Assembly (NCBI GenBank): GCA_012064385.1
Contig: QRDG01002511.1
Span: 434,001-498,000 of the forward strand
Source: Puccinellia tenuiflora
Taxonomy: Eukaryota; Streptophyta; Magnoliopsida; Poales; Poaceae
Direction: 5' to 3'
DNA: 64,000 nt
Below the pieces are notes generated by a model. It worked only from the letters and a program-made list of their open reading frames with translations. It had not been told where the DNA came from and ran no database searches. Positions within the stretch are counted from its first letter, which is position 1. Every line of letters begins with the position of its first letter. Of this stretch, positions 10,742 to 22,215 are shown piece by piece. A program made the translations under genes and the position numbers.

Positions 10742-13700
10742 TCCAATGCAAGCTTTGTTGGGATTCCGACGCTCCGGACCCCCGCTACGGCGAAACCCTA
10801 GACCCGCTGGAAAAAAGTCCAGCCTGTCGATCTACCCCTTTGACCGGCGCCGAGAGGGGGTAGACGCATGAACTTTTTTGCTTCTTTGTGTTAGGTTGGT
10901 ACATAGGACCAATGGGAACCAACATTCCATGTGTTCCGTCACATGATTCCGTGCCCGGCACCCGAAACGGGAGTTTCCACCTTAAGTGTCGGAACTTAGT
11001 ACGGAGTAGGTAGGGTTCGTGATGCGGGTCGCACCTCGGAGCCGTATCTTGGTTCCCGCAACCTACCAACACACTCTTATACATATATTAGGTACCAATG
11101 CAAGCTTTGGTGGGATTCCGACGCTCCGGACCCCCCGCTACGGCGAAACCCTACACCCGCTGGAAAAAAGTCCAGCCTGTCGATCTACCCCTTTGACCGG
11201 CGCCGAGAGGGGGTAGATGCATGAACTTTTTTGCTTGGTTGTGTTAGGTTGGTACATAGGAACAATGGGAATCAACATTCCATGTGTTCCGTCGCATGAT
11301 TCCGTGCCCGGCACCCGAAACGGGAGTTTCCACCTTAAGTGTCGGAACTTAGTACGGAGTAGGTAGGGTTCGTGATGCGGGTCGCATCTCGGAGCCGTAT
11401 CTTGGTTCCCGCAACCTATGAACACACTCTTATACATATATTAGGTACCAATGCAAGCTTTGTTGGGATTCCGACGCTCCGGACCCCCGCTACGGCGAAA
11501 CCCTACACCCGCTGGAAAAAAGTCCAGCCTGTCGATCTACCCCTTTGACCGGCGCCGAGAGGGGGTAGACGCATGAACTTTTTTGCTTGGTTGTGTTAGG
11601 TTGGTACATAGGAACAATGGGAATCAACATTCCATGTGTTCCGTCGCATGATTCCGTGCCCGGCACCCGAAACGGGAGTTTCCACCTTAAGTGTCGGAAC
11701 TTAGTACGGAGTAGGTAGGGTTCGTGATGCGGGTCGCATCTCGGAGCCGTATCTTGGTTCCCGCAACCTACCAACACACTCTTATACATATATTAGGTAC
11801 CAATGCAAGCTTTGTTGGGATTCCGACGCTCCGGACCCCCCGCTACGGCGAAACCCTACACCCGCTGGAAAAAAGTCCAGCCTGTCGATCTACCCCTTTG
11901 ACCGGCGCCGAGAGGGGGTAGACGCATGAACTTTTTTGCTTGGTTGTGTTAGGTTGGTACATAGGAACAATGGGAATCAACATTCCATGTGTTCCGTCGC
12001 ATGATTCCGTGCCCGGCACCCGAAACGGGAGTTTCCACCTTAAGTGTCGGAACTTAGTACGGAGTAGGTAGGGTTCGTGATGCGGGTCGCATCTCGGAGC
12101 CGTATCTTGGTTCCCGCAACCTACGAACACACTCTTATACATATATTAGGTACCAATGCAAGCTTTGGTGGGATTCCGACGCTCCGGACCCCCGCTACGG
12201 CGAAACCCTACACCCGCTGGAAAAAAGTCCAGCCTGTCGATCTACCCCTTTGGCCGGCGCCGAGAGGGGGTAGACGCATGAACTTTTTTGCTTGGTTGTG
12301 TTAGGTTGGTACATAGGAACAATGGGAATCAACATTCCATGTATTCCGTCGCATGATTCCGTGCCCGGCACCCGAAACGGGAGTTTCCACCTTAAGTGTC
12401 GGAACTTAGTACGGAGTAGGTAGGGTTCGTGATGCGGGTCGCATCTCGGAGCCGTATCTTGGTTCCCGCAACCTACCAACACACTCTTATACATATATTA
12501 GGTACCAATGCAAGCTTTGTTGGGATTCCGACGCTCCGGACCCCCGCTACGGCGAAACCCTACACCCGGTGGAAAAAAGTCCAGCCTGACGATCTACCCC
12601 TTTGACCGGCGCCGAGAGGGGGTAGACGCATGAACTTTTTTGCTTGGTTGTGTTAGGTTGGTACATAGGACCAATGGGAACCAACATTCGATGTGTTCCG
12701 TCGCATGATTCCGTGCCCGGCACCCGAAACGGGAGTTTCCACCTTAAGTGTCGGAACTTAGTACGGAGTAAGGGGGGTTCGTGAAGCGGGTCGCACCTCG
12801 GAGCCGTATCTTGGTTCCCGCAACCTCCCAACACACTCTTATACATATATTAGGGACCAATGCAAGCTTTGGTGGGATTCCGGCGCTCCGGACCCCCGGT
12901 ACGGCGAAACCCTACACCCGCTGGAAAAAAGTCCGACCTGTCGATCTACCCCTTTGACCGGCGCCGAGAGGGGGTAGACGCATGAACTTTTTTGCTTGGT
13001 TGTGTTAGGTTGGTACATAGGACCAATGGGAACCAACATTCGATGTGTTCCGTCGCATGATTCCATGCCCGGCACCCGAAACGGGAGTTTCCACCTCTAA
13101 GTGTCGGGACTTACTACGGAGTAAGGGGGGTTCGTGAAGCGGGTCGCACCTCGGAGCCGTATCTTGGTTCCCGCAACCTCCCAACACACTCTTATACATA
13201 TATTAGGGACCAATGCAAGCTTTGGTGGGATTCCGGCGCTCCGGACCCCCGGTACGGCGAAACCCTACACCCGCTGGAAAAAAGTCCGACCTGTCGACCT
13301 ACCCCTTTGACCGGCGCCGAGAGGGGGTAGACGCATGAACTTTTTTGCTTGGTTGTGTTAGGTTGGTACATAGGACCAATGGGAACCAACATTCCATGTG
13401 TTCCGTCGCATGATTCCATGCCCGGCACCCGAAACGGGAGTTTCCACCTTAAGTGTCGGAACTTACTACGGAGTAAGGGGGGTTCGTGAAGCGGGTCGCA
13501 CCTCGGAGCCGTATCTTGGTTCCCGCAACCTCCCAACACACTCTTATACATATATTAGGGACCAATGCAAGCTTTGGTGGGATTCCGGCGCTCCGAACCC
13601 CCGGTACGGCGAAACCCTAGACCCGCTGGAAAAAAGTCCGACCTGTCGATCTACCCCTTTGACCGGCGCCGAGAGGGGGTAGACGCATGAACTTTTTTGC

Positions 13701-14432
13701 TTCATTGTGTTAGGTTGGTACATAGGACCAATGGGAACCAACATTCCATGTGTTCCGTCGCATGATTCCATGCCCGGCACCCGAAACGGGAGTTTCCACC
13801 TTAAGTGTCGGAACTTACTACGGAGTAAGGGGGGTTCGTGAAGCGGGTCGCACCTCGGAGCCGTATCTTGGTTCCCTCAACCTCCCAACACACTCTTATA
13901 CATATATTAGGGACCAATGCAAGCTTTGGTGGGATTCCGGCGCTCCGGACCCACGGTACGGCGAAACCCTACACCCGCTGGAAAAAAGTCCGACCTGTCG
14001 ATCTACCCCTTTGACTGGCGCCGAGAGGGGGTAGACGCATGAACTTTTTTGCTTGGTTGTGTTAGGTTGGTACATAGGACCAATGGGAACCAACATTCGA
14101 TGTGTTTCGTCGCATGATTCCATGCCCGGCACCCGAAACGGGAGTTTCCACCTTAAGTGTCGGAACTTACTACGGAGTAAGGGGGGTTCGTGAAGCGGGT
14201 CGCACCTCGGAGCCGTATCTTGGTTCCCGCAACCTCCCAACACACTCTTATACATATATTAGGGACCAATGCAAGCTTTGGTGGGATTCCGGCGCTCCGG
14301 ACCCCCGGTACGGCGAAACCCTACACCGAAACGAGAGTTTCCACCTCTAAATGTCAGAAATTACTACGGAGTAAGCGGGGTCGGTGAAGTGGGTCGCACC
14401 TCGGAGCTGTATGTTGGTTCACACAACCTACC
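10742..14432. repeat. 352-bp tandem array of CACTA-1 (about 10.5 units)
   Basis: The AAGCTT anchor recurs at 10750, 11102, 11455, 11807, 12160, 12512, 12864, 13217, 13569, 13921 and 14273, that is every 352 or 353 bp. Units to about 12760 are subtype A (CGGAGTAGGTAGGGTTCG, TTAGGTACC). Later units are subtype B (GGAGTAAGGGGGGTTCG, TTAGGGACC). The last unit is degenerate. Open frames of about 99-119 codons on the minus strand simply repeat with the unit. They are not supported as genes, because 352 is not a multiple of three and the frames restart at each unit. The array sits between two blocks of TTTGCCGTG motifs. Confidence 0.95.
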
Positions 14433-14534
14433 AACAATAGTATTAACTAATATTAATGAACAGTCCACAAAAATAGTAAAGAATAAAAACAATTAAAAGA
14501 AAAAATAGGAAGAAAAAATAAAAAGAAAAGGGCA

Positions 14535-14646
14535 CACGGCAAAGGGAACCACACACGGCAAAGGCTTCCTTTGCCGTGCGCTTTCCTCTTGCCTGCACGG
14601 CAAAGAGAGGGCACACGGCAAAGGATGCTTGCACGGCAAAGGCGGG
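14535..14646. repeat. Inner subterminal block of CACTA-1
   Basis: About eight CACGGCAAA/TTTGCCGTG motifs lie directly after the 352-bp array. This shows that the array lies inside the left subterminal region. The matching block in CACTA-2 is 41712-41870. Confidence 0.8.
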
Positions 14647-14649
14647 GCC

Positions 14650-15245
14650 CTTCAGACAAGCACACGCACCTCACTACACTCACTCACACACACACGCACC
14701 CGCATCTCACCCCACCCCGACACAGCGCCGATCCGCCGCGCCGCCACAGCGCCGCCGCGGGCAACCCCCACGCCGCCCACCTCCGGCTGCCCTGAGCCCG
14801 CGCCCCAGCCCCCGCCACCGCCGCCCCTCTGCGCCTCCCCTTCTCGAGCCGGGGACGCGCCCCAGCCCCAGCCCCCTCCGGCCGCCACCCGCACGACCTG
14901 CGCCGCCGCCAGCCACCTCTCCCCCGGCCGCCAGCCACCTCTCCCAGCCGTCGGCAGCCTCTCCCCTGCCGCCCTTCTCTCTCCCCCGCCGCATCCCTCT
15001 GTACCTGGACGCAAACTGTCTGAATCGATCTGCCATGGCGCCGACGACCTAGCCCCTGCGGCCCTGCCCCGCCCCCGGCCGCCGCCGCCACGCCCCGTCT
15101 CCGCCGCCGGCCGACTCCCCGCGTCCGCCGTCGCCCGCCCCTCAGCCTCAGCCCCTGCCCGGCCGCCGGCCGCGCCGCCGTCGCCACAAAGTTGTGCCAC
15201 CGTCGCCCACTCGCCCAAGCAGTGCCCAAGCGGCCAAGCCCCAAG
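14650..15245 (+). promoter_or_regulatory. GC-rich promoter/5' UTR region of the CACTA-1 transposase gene
   Basis: A CpG-dense, C/G-rich block with CCGCC runs, open in several frames on both strands only because of composition. It ends in a plausible donor (CCAAG|GTATAAC at 15245/15246). A short exon 15778-15872 follows, with acceptor TTTTTCAG and donor GAGG|GTAAGAA. This suggests a leader with two introns before the ATG at 16384. Coding of a protein here is not supported. Confidence 0.5.
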
Positions 15246-15777
15246 GTATAACACATTCCTTCCTCCCCATTTTGCTAGGTTTATCATTTTACTAATGAAT
15301 TTTCATTTGCCCCAACCGAATAAGATTAAGCCCCAATTTGCTATGCATTGTGTAAATTTCCATTATCTTGTCTCGAACTAGCAACCAATTTCAGATTTTG
15401 GCTAATGATTGCAGAAGGAGAGATGGATCATGTATGAGTAGGGAGAGAGAACCAGGAAGTGGGCTAGCTAGTTCTTATTGGAGCTGAATGATCGATTAGA
15501 ACATCATTTTTGTGTCAATTTTCATGCTTTTTTCATGCTTGTACATAGTATACCGAATTTTAGTTTAATTGATTGGTTCTGATTCTAGTGGTAATTGAAT
15601 TTTAGGTGTGGTAATTGTTCTAGGTGTGGTTTACAAATATGGTGTATGTCTAGCTTTGGTAATTAGTTTAAATTTTTCATAAAAGTTTTGGTGTTCTGCC
15701 TAGGAGCATGAAGCATTACATGAATATTTATGTTCTACATTTGTTCTTATATATATGTTGTTTTTGTGGTTTTTCAG

Positions 15778-15872
15778 ATGTCGTAGTTTTGGAGGGTGAG
15801 AGCGGGGCTGTCGACGGAGGGCGGTTTGCGGGAGCGGCGAGCATCTTCTTCGCCGTTGATCACGCTTCGAGG
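15778..15872 (+). other. Predicted 5' UTR exon 2 of the CACTA-1 transposase gene
   Basis: It is bounded by TTTTTCAG upstream and GTAAGAATTC downstream. The counterpart in CACTA-2 lies at about 40790-40875 on the minus strand with the same donor. It is GC-rich and has stops in the frame of the ATG. Confidence 0.4.
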
Positions 15873-15964
15873 GTAAGAATTCGTCGGCTCTCTTGAATGT
15901 ACCTAGGGTTTTATTTTGGTCTAGATCACCGAGTCTGTCGCGTCACCTAGGCGTCTATACCCGT

Positions 15965-16034
15965 CCGTAAGCGTTACGCGGAAAAATATGCACATAGAGT
16001 TAGAGTTGCATATTTTCAGCCGTAACGCTTACGG
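15965..16034 (+). repeat. Short hairpin in the predicted 5' UTR intron of CACTA-1
   Basis: Arms 15965-15992 and 16007-16034 (CCGTAAGCGTTACG with AAATATGCA, and complement) are separated by a 14-nt loop. The same hairpin is kept in CACTA-2 at 40633-40702. Confidence 0.85.
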
Positions 16035-16045
16035 CATTTACGGGG

Positions 16046-16261
16046 CAGTCCGCGGGTCCGTGGATTGGGTACGTTCTCCCTGCTCTACCTCGATCCGAGA
16101 TAGAATTTCGGCAGCGCCTCCCCGTTGTTCTCCGGATGCACATTCTCTCGGCTTTTTGCCGAGACGTGTATCGGGAGAGCAGCGGGGAGGTGCTGCCGAA
16201 ATTCTGTCTCGGATCGGGGTAGAGCGGGGAGAACGTACTCAATCCACGGGCCCGCGGGCTG
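16046..16261 (+). repeat. Long hairpin (about 105-bp arms, TTTTT loop) in the predicted 5' UTR intron of CACTA-1
   Basis: The left arm 16046-16152 and right arm 16158-16261 are complementary over almost their whole length, with a five-T loop. My alignment shows about eleven substitutions between the arms. Ten of them still allow G:U pairing in the sense RNA, and one small indel lies near the loop. It sits between the donor at 15873 and the likely acceptor just before the transposase ATG at 16384, so it would be part of an intron. A transcript would fold into a very stable double-stranded RNA. CACTA-2 keeps it at 40405-40621. It could also be an old foldback insertion; I see no clear target duplication around it. 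Confidence 0.9.
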
Positions 16262-16383
16262 TTTAGGTCCAATACCCATTAGAGAGATAGGTGGATGCAT
16301 GCCGTAAAATATGGTTTTGTTAAAATTCAATGACATGTTGAACTGAAAGCATTGTGTATGTTTTTTTTGGTACCGATTAAAGG

Positions 16384-19300
16384 ATGGAGAACCGTGAGTG
16401 GATGTATGCTGGCAGAAAGAGTCAGTATGAGTTTAGTGATGAATGGAGAGATAAGGCTGAGGAGTTTGTGAACAAGGCGTTTGACATCAGCAGCAAACCC
16501 ATGAAAGTGTTTTGCCCCTGTAAGAAATGCGCTAACCGAAAGCGAATGTCGAAGGTAGATGTCAGTACGCACCTGCTCAAGTTTGGGTTCACACCGTTCT
16601 ACCATGTTTGGAATTTCCATGGTGAACAGTTAGCAAAACGTCCTAGAATCGAGCCGCGTCAGATTCAGCCAGCTGGAGGATTTGACACTGGGTTCGAGAA
16701 CTGCTTAGATGACTTTGTTAATGCTAATGCGCCTGAAAGCCCTCATGTAGAGGCGGAGACACCTCAGGAGGCGGAGACAAGTGAGCAGCCGGAGGAAAAC
16801 ACAAAGAAGTACTACGAGGCTATGTTTGCTTCCCAGAAACCCCTCCATGAACATACAGATGTTACCCTTCTAGATGCCATCGCTCGCCTTATGGCCCTGA
16901 AGTGCCAGAGGAAGATATGCAGGGATGGTTTCGATGATCTTCTGGCCGTCGTTGGCAGCCTTCTACCGAAAGGGCACATCTTGGCGAAGAGCTTCTACGA
17001 GGCGACTAAACTCCTCCGTGACCTTAAGATGTCATATGAGAAGATAGACGCCTGTCCGAAGGGATGCATGCTATTCAGGAAAGACCATGCTGGAACAAAT
17101 TATTGCATCCATTGCAATTCCTCGAGGTACTTCGAGGTCGACCTCGGTGGTGGACAGAAGAAGCAGACCGGGATTCCCCAGAAGATTCTCCGGTACCTTC
17201 CATTTATATCGAGGATCCAGCGTCTTTACATGAACAAAGACACTGCCCAGCAGATGCGATGGGCCGCATTAGGGGAGAGATACACCGACAAGATGATACA
17301 TCCGTCAGATGGTGCCGCATGGAAGAGGTTTGTAGCAAAGTATCCACTGAAAGCGGGCGACCCGAGGAGCGTAGCTGTTGCTATATCAACCGATGGGTTC
17401 AATCCGTATGGCATGTCGGCGGCAACATACAGCTGTTGGCCCGTGTTTGTCATCCCCCAGAACCTCCCCCCCGGTGAGTCCATGAGATCACATAACATGT
17501 TATTGTCGATGATAATCCCAGGACCGAAATATCCGGGTAAGAACATGAATGTGTACCTGGAACCGCTGGTGGAAGACTTGGCAGTTGGCTGGAACGGTCG
17601 CGGGGTCCGGACATATGATGCCTCAACAAATGATCACTTCGATATGTATATCTGGTACCACACATCTCTCCATGACTTACCAGCGCGTGCTTTATTCTAC
17701 GGCTGGTGTACACATGGAAAGTGGCCTTGCCCACAGTGCAGACAGGCTATGACTTTCTTCTGGCTTAAGAAGGGAGGCAAGTATTCCTGCTTTGATCAAC
17801 ATCGGCAGTTCCTTGACCCAGATCATAGATACAGGAGTGACGTAAAGCGGTTCAAGAAAGGAGTCGAGATCCATGCTCCGAAACCACGTCTGATGACCGG
17901 ACGTGAAATCAAGGCTGAGCTAGAAGCTCTCGTGCCTAACCCCGATGGGAATGGTTTCGTGGGTTACGGGGAGACACACCAGTGGACTCACATTCCGTGC
18001 TTCTGGAAGCTGCTCCCGTACATGGAGGATGTTGAGCTTCCACACAACATTGATGTAATGCACACCGAAAAGAATATCGCCGAGGCTCTCTATAGCAGCA
18101 TCATGGAGACTGAGAAGACGAAGGATAACGTCAAGGCTCGAATTGACCAAGAAGAGCTTTGTGACAGGCCAAATCTGAATATGCAGCCTCCTGGAGTCAA
18201 CGGCAGTAGGTGGTCTAAGCCAAAGGCTCCGTTCTGCCCTACAAGGGCGGAAAGAAGGGAAATATTACAGTGGCTTGTGGACTGTTTGTACTTCCCTGAT
18301 GGGTATGCAGCTAACTGGACGAGGTGTGTGAACCTGGAAACGCAACGAGTGGGAGGGCTGAAGAGTCATGACTACCACGTGTGGATTGAGCGCATAATGC
18401 CGGTGATGATTCGAGGCTATGTCGATGAGGAGACTTGGCGAACACTTGCGGAGTTGAGCTTTTTCTTCCGCCAGATTTGTGCAAGGGAGTTAGATCTTGT
18501 TAAGTATGGTGGAAGTGAAGCCGTACATCGAGTAAGTCTTTCACCATTTAGTATTTCACAAACATTCACTCCTATATTCGTGGCTAACTCCTCTTTTCTC
18601 ATTGGCGTAGACGATTCACTCGTGAAAACTGGAAGCTGAGAAGGGAACCTAACCCGAAAGAGTCGAAGGATCTTTTTGACAAGGGTGCTGGTTTCGACAA
18701 GGGTGGTGGTTTCATCAGCTGGTACGCGGGTTTGGTACTGTTCTATCTAACTTTTCTAGTGTCGTGGACATTCATCTAGCATTCCTCGTTCTAAACTTGC
18801 CATGCTAAACTTGCAGGCAAAAAAGGACAAACAAATGAAGCCAGAGCTTAGAAAGATTGCCCATGGCTTTGGCCATTCCGTCAACTCATTCCATGCTTAT
18901 GATGTGAATGGATATCGCTTCCATACCCATGAGTACACAACAAACCGGGCCAATCGGAAGACAATAAATAGTGGGGTGTTATGTGAAGGCTCGGATAAAC
19001 TCCATTACTATGGAAGAGTCGAGGCTATATATGAGTTGAATTATGGCTTTGGTAAAGGGCTAAATCCCGTTGTATTCAAATGCCATTGGTTCGACCCGTA
19101 TCGGGTGAGACGGGATCCTAGAATTGGATTGGTCGAAGTTCAACAAAGCACCAAGTATCCGGGAGACGACGTCTACATTTTGGCTACCCAGGCCTTCCAA
19201 GTATTCTATCTCCCGTACCCGTGCAAGAAAACAGCCAAAGCATATCAAAAGCGTCTACAAGGGTGGGATGTTGTGATGACGGTACCACCGCACAATAGGC

Positions 19301-19665
19301 CGCCTATGCCTAACAGTGAAGATTACCGGCGCCTAGAGCCCTCGACATCCGAAGGCGAGTTTTATCAGGAAGGAGGGCTCCCTGGGATATTCACTATCAA
19401 CTTGCCGACCGATGATGACATGGAATACGTCGAAGAAGACGAAGATGCGGGAATGGAGGAAGACACAGCGCATGATGAAGTCGTGGAGGTTCATAACCAA
19501 GCCGATGTGTCTTTGCTAGAGCGGTTCCACGCAGGACTTGACGTCGATGAGCCACAGGGACCACCTCCTGGTTCCGTGGAGGGTTGGTGGTGTGGCGACC
19601 CCGACAGTGATGACGACACGGATGGTCCAATAGTTGATCCCAATGATCTTGACACAGGCTACTGA
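16384..19665 (+). pseudogene. CACTA-1 TNP2-like transposase gene with 443-bp deletion
   Basis: The element's DDE-type transposase, which would cut the CACTA ends. ATG 16384 follows a T-rich acceptor (GATTAAAG). Exon 1 (16384-18531) encodes an N-terminal transposase-associated domain with a Cys-rich finger (FCPCKKCANRKRM, residues about 42-55). The Transposase_21 core follows, with STDGFNPYGMS, CPQCRQAMTF and NIDVMHTEKNIAEAL, and then the start of a DUF4218-type domain (LKSHDYHVWIERIMP). Compared with CACTA-2, 443 bp are missing after QICAREL at about 18497, between short ATC repeats. The frame shifts and ends at 18639, or at an early stop if spliced. Exon 2 (18611-18734) and exon 3 (18817-19665, DUF4216-type, IKxGxGxSVNSFHAYDVNGYRF-like start and acidic tail) remain well formed. 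Donors GTAAGT and GTACTG and both AG acceptors fit. The protein is probably inactive, but most of the core is intact. Confidence 0.85.
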
Positions 19666-19927
19666 TAGCGATGAGGACACATGTATTAGTAATTGGCAGT
19701 CTAGCTTATATGTAATAGGTCAATGCTACTCTATGTAACCGTGATTGTCAGTCTAGTTTATTTTGTGAGAACTCATTGTCGCTACTCCATGTATTTTGTT
19801 TTATTCTAATTGTTGCTTCATCTAAAATGTGATTTTTTTTACTATACTCATTATTGCTTCATCTATTAAATTTAATTTTGGATCATGTGTACTGATTAAA
19901 TCTATTTGTTTTGTCAATGCAGGAAAT

Positions 19928-22215
19928 ATGACAGGGGGAAGCAGTCTGAGGAAGGCCATCACAAAAAAGGTGGGCAACGTGAAGAAACTCCTGGGTGGTT
20001 CGAGTTCGTCTCGACGACCTTCACCGTCACACTCACCTCCACGTGCGAGGAGTGCACGGCGTGGGAGTACGAGGAGAGAGAGTCCTCCCCCGGCCGAGGA
20101 GTCCTCCGACGAGGAGGACGTGGAGTACGAGCAGGAGCCGGAGCCGGATTCTGAGGACGAGTCGCTGGACGAGGAGGACAGCGAGGAGGGGGGCGAGGAG
20201 GACAGCGAGGAGGAGGGGGGAGAGGAGGGACCTCCGCTGGGCACGTTCGAGCTTGACCCGTCGCTGCAGTGGGACCCGCCGGAGGAGGAGTGGGTTGAGA
20301 CGGACCCGACTATCCCTCCGCCACAGAGTAAGCCGCCGTATCAGCGGGGGGCCGCGACCCTCCCCGATCTTCCTTACGGCTCACGTCACACGCTTCTCGT
20401 TCCCACCGGGGCAAGGTACATCTAATTATTCATGTTCAATTTTTGCTTTTTCACTTGTGTTTTGACCCGCTAACCATACTAATTTTGATTTTTTCATTGT
20501 GTAGATCGTTTGAGTACGTGCCTGCTAAGGCCAAGGGACAGCGTACCTACTCGAGCATCCTTGGATGTCTTGTGCGCAAGTTCTTCCCTGGGATTGTCAC
20601 CCTCCCAGATGGTACCACGAGTGTAGCTTGGACGTTCAAGCATTACACCTACGCGGAGGATCCCGAGGACGAGGATGCGAACATGGCGGAGAAGACACTC
20701 TGCTACTTCTGGGTAAGTTTGCTTGACTTCTATAAATCCTAGATTTCACTAGTGGCTTTAACCCTATTCTACCTATGTGCATGCTTGCAGAACTACTTCT
20801 CCTACCGGCCGGAGCACGAGGCCCAGTGCACGGCGGTCCTTGTGGAGATGACCTCCAAGATGGTGAGGGACATGCACTACGAGGCTCGGGTGAACAGTGT
20901 CCGCAATTGGTACGCCGAGAGGAAGATCAAGCTGGACAAGAAGCGTGCCCGGGACATCTTGATGCAGCCATGGCAGTACCTGCAGGTAGCCGCATTTCTA
21001 TATTATCGATTTTGTTGACCGCCATGTAATATCGTTAATATGTGTGTTATGTGTATGTAGGTGCCTCCTCCCTACGTTGGTAACAATGCTGAGTGCCACC
21101 TCGCGATGGTAGCGTGGTGGACTAGCAAGGAGTACCTCAAGCTCCACGAGGAGGGAAAGGCAAAGCGGGCGTACAACAAGGGTGGAACACACCGCCAAGG
21201 CAGTCGCAACCTCTACCAATGCGTGCAAAATGAGGTGAGCAAATCCATTCTTTAGTCCACCTAAGTTCGTGCTCTCTTTTGCAATATTTCCTGATTTTCA
21301 CCTATGTTCGTGCTCTCTTTGCAGAAAGCGAAGACCGGCGTAGAGCCCTCGACCTTCGCTGTTTGGTCAAAGTTCCGGAAGCTGGATGAGCCGGATCCTG
21401 ACACGGGGTCGTTGTGGATCAACCCCGGCGCCGAGCTCCGGAGCACGGGGTACACGGCGAAGTTCAAGGAGCGCAACGGTGAGGATGCTGACCCTCTCAC
21501 CAGTCCACTTGACGTCGAGGCTATCGTGCTTGCGGGGGGAGGCAAGGGGAATGGCCGGTTGTGGATAGGTGACGGCTACGTTGACCCTCGCACCGTCCCA
21601 TCCCTACGCCAGGTCCGCCGTGGGAGGGCGCCTGGTGCGCCTGCTGTGGAGACCCGCCCACGAGTTTCGGGTCTGGTTGTCGACCAGCTCCGGGAGCAGG
21701 TTAGTCAGCAGCAGGTGCTCTTTGAGCAGCAGCAAGAGCAGATCCGACAGCAGCAGGAGCAGATCCGGCAGCAGCAGGAGGCGTCCAGGCAGATGATGGA
21801 GTGGATGACGACCAACATGCAGCGCTTGGCTCCTGCGGACGGGACTCTTGCTTTTGCTCCACCGACGTTCCCATGGGTATGTCGTCAAACTTGTCATTCT
21901 ATCCATCTTACTGTTCTAATTTAGTTATCTTTGTAATGCGAGCGTTTTTCCATGTTGTAGATGGTTCCAGGATCGGCGGGTGGATCTCACTCGATGGCGC
22001 CGCAGCCGCCGCCTGGTGGTCAGGACGATCCGGAGCAGCATCCCCTCTTCACAAACCCTTCCGTTGTCCGTAGGCTTCCGTGGGTATGCTCGCATGACTC
22101 TTTCTCCGAAGTTTTAGTCCGCTTTCTTTTCATACCAATGCCATTTCCACCTAGTTGTCGAACTTATCATTTTCTTGCAAACGTGTAGGATCAGGATCCT
22201 TCTCAGCCGCAATGA
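19928..22215 (+). CDS. CACTA-1 second gene, Transposase_24 (Ptta/En/Spm) type DNA-binding protein, 588 aa
   Basis: Seven exons join in frame with GT-AG introns: 19928-20415, 20505-20712, 20791-20985, 21061-21234, 21325-21876, 21961-22083, 22189-22215. The product has a basic Ser/Arg-rich start, a long acidic Glu/Asp stretch (residues about 60-105), and a conserved block (YSSILGCLVRKFFPGIV...TFKHYTYAEDP). It then has the signature of plant transposon ORF2 proteins (AWWTSKEYLKLHEEGKAKR, KGGTHRQGSRNLYQCVQNE). It ends with a Gln-rich coiled coil (repeats of EQIRQQQ) that could dimerise. In CACTA elements such proteins are thought to bind subterminal motifs and assist the transposase; here that is inferred. 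All seven splice joins keep the frame, so this gene looks intact. This contrasts with the broken copy in CACTA-2. The upstream ATG context is AAATATGAC. Confidence 0.8.

Noticed and set aside
10785..14255. Series of 78-119 codon open frames on the minus strand (MYKSVLVGCGNQDTAPRCDP...) and complementary plus-strand frames
   Set aside because: They recur once per 352-bp satellite unit, overlap on both strands and restart in each unit. They are a by-product of the tandem repeat.
10742..14432. CRISPR-like array
   Set aside because: Direct repeats of 352 bp without unique spacers in a plant transposon. This is a satellite array.
14576..15381. Long proline/alanine/arginine-rich frames on both strands
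   Set aside because: The GC-rich leader gives open frames in several phases at once. There is no domain, and a donor site cuts the block at 15245.
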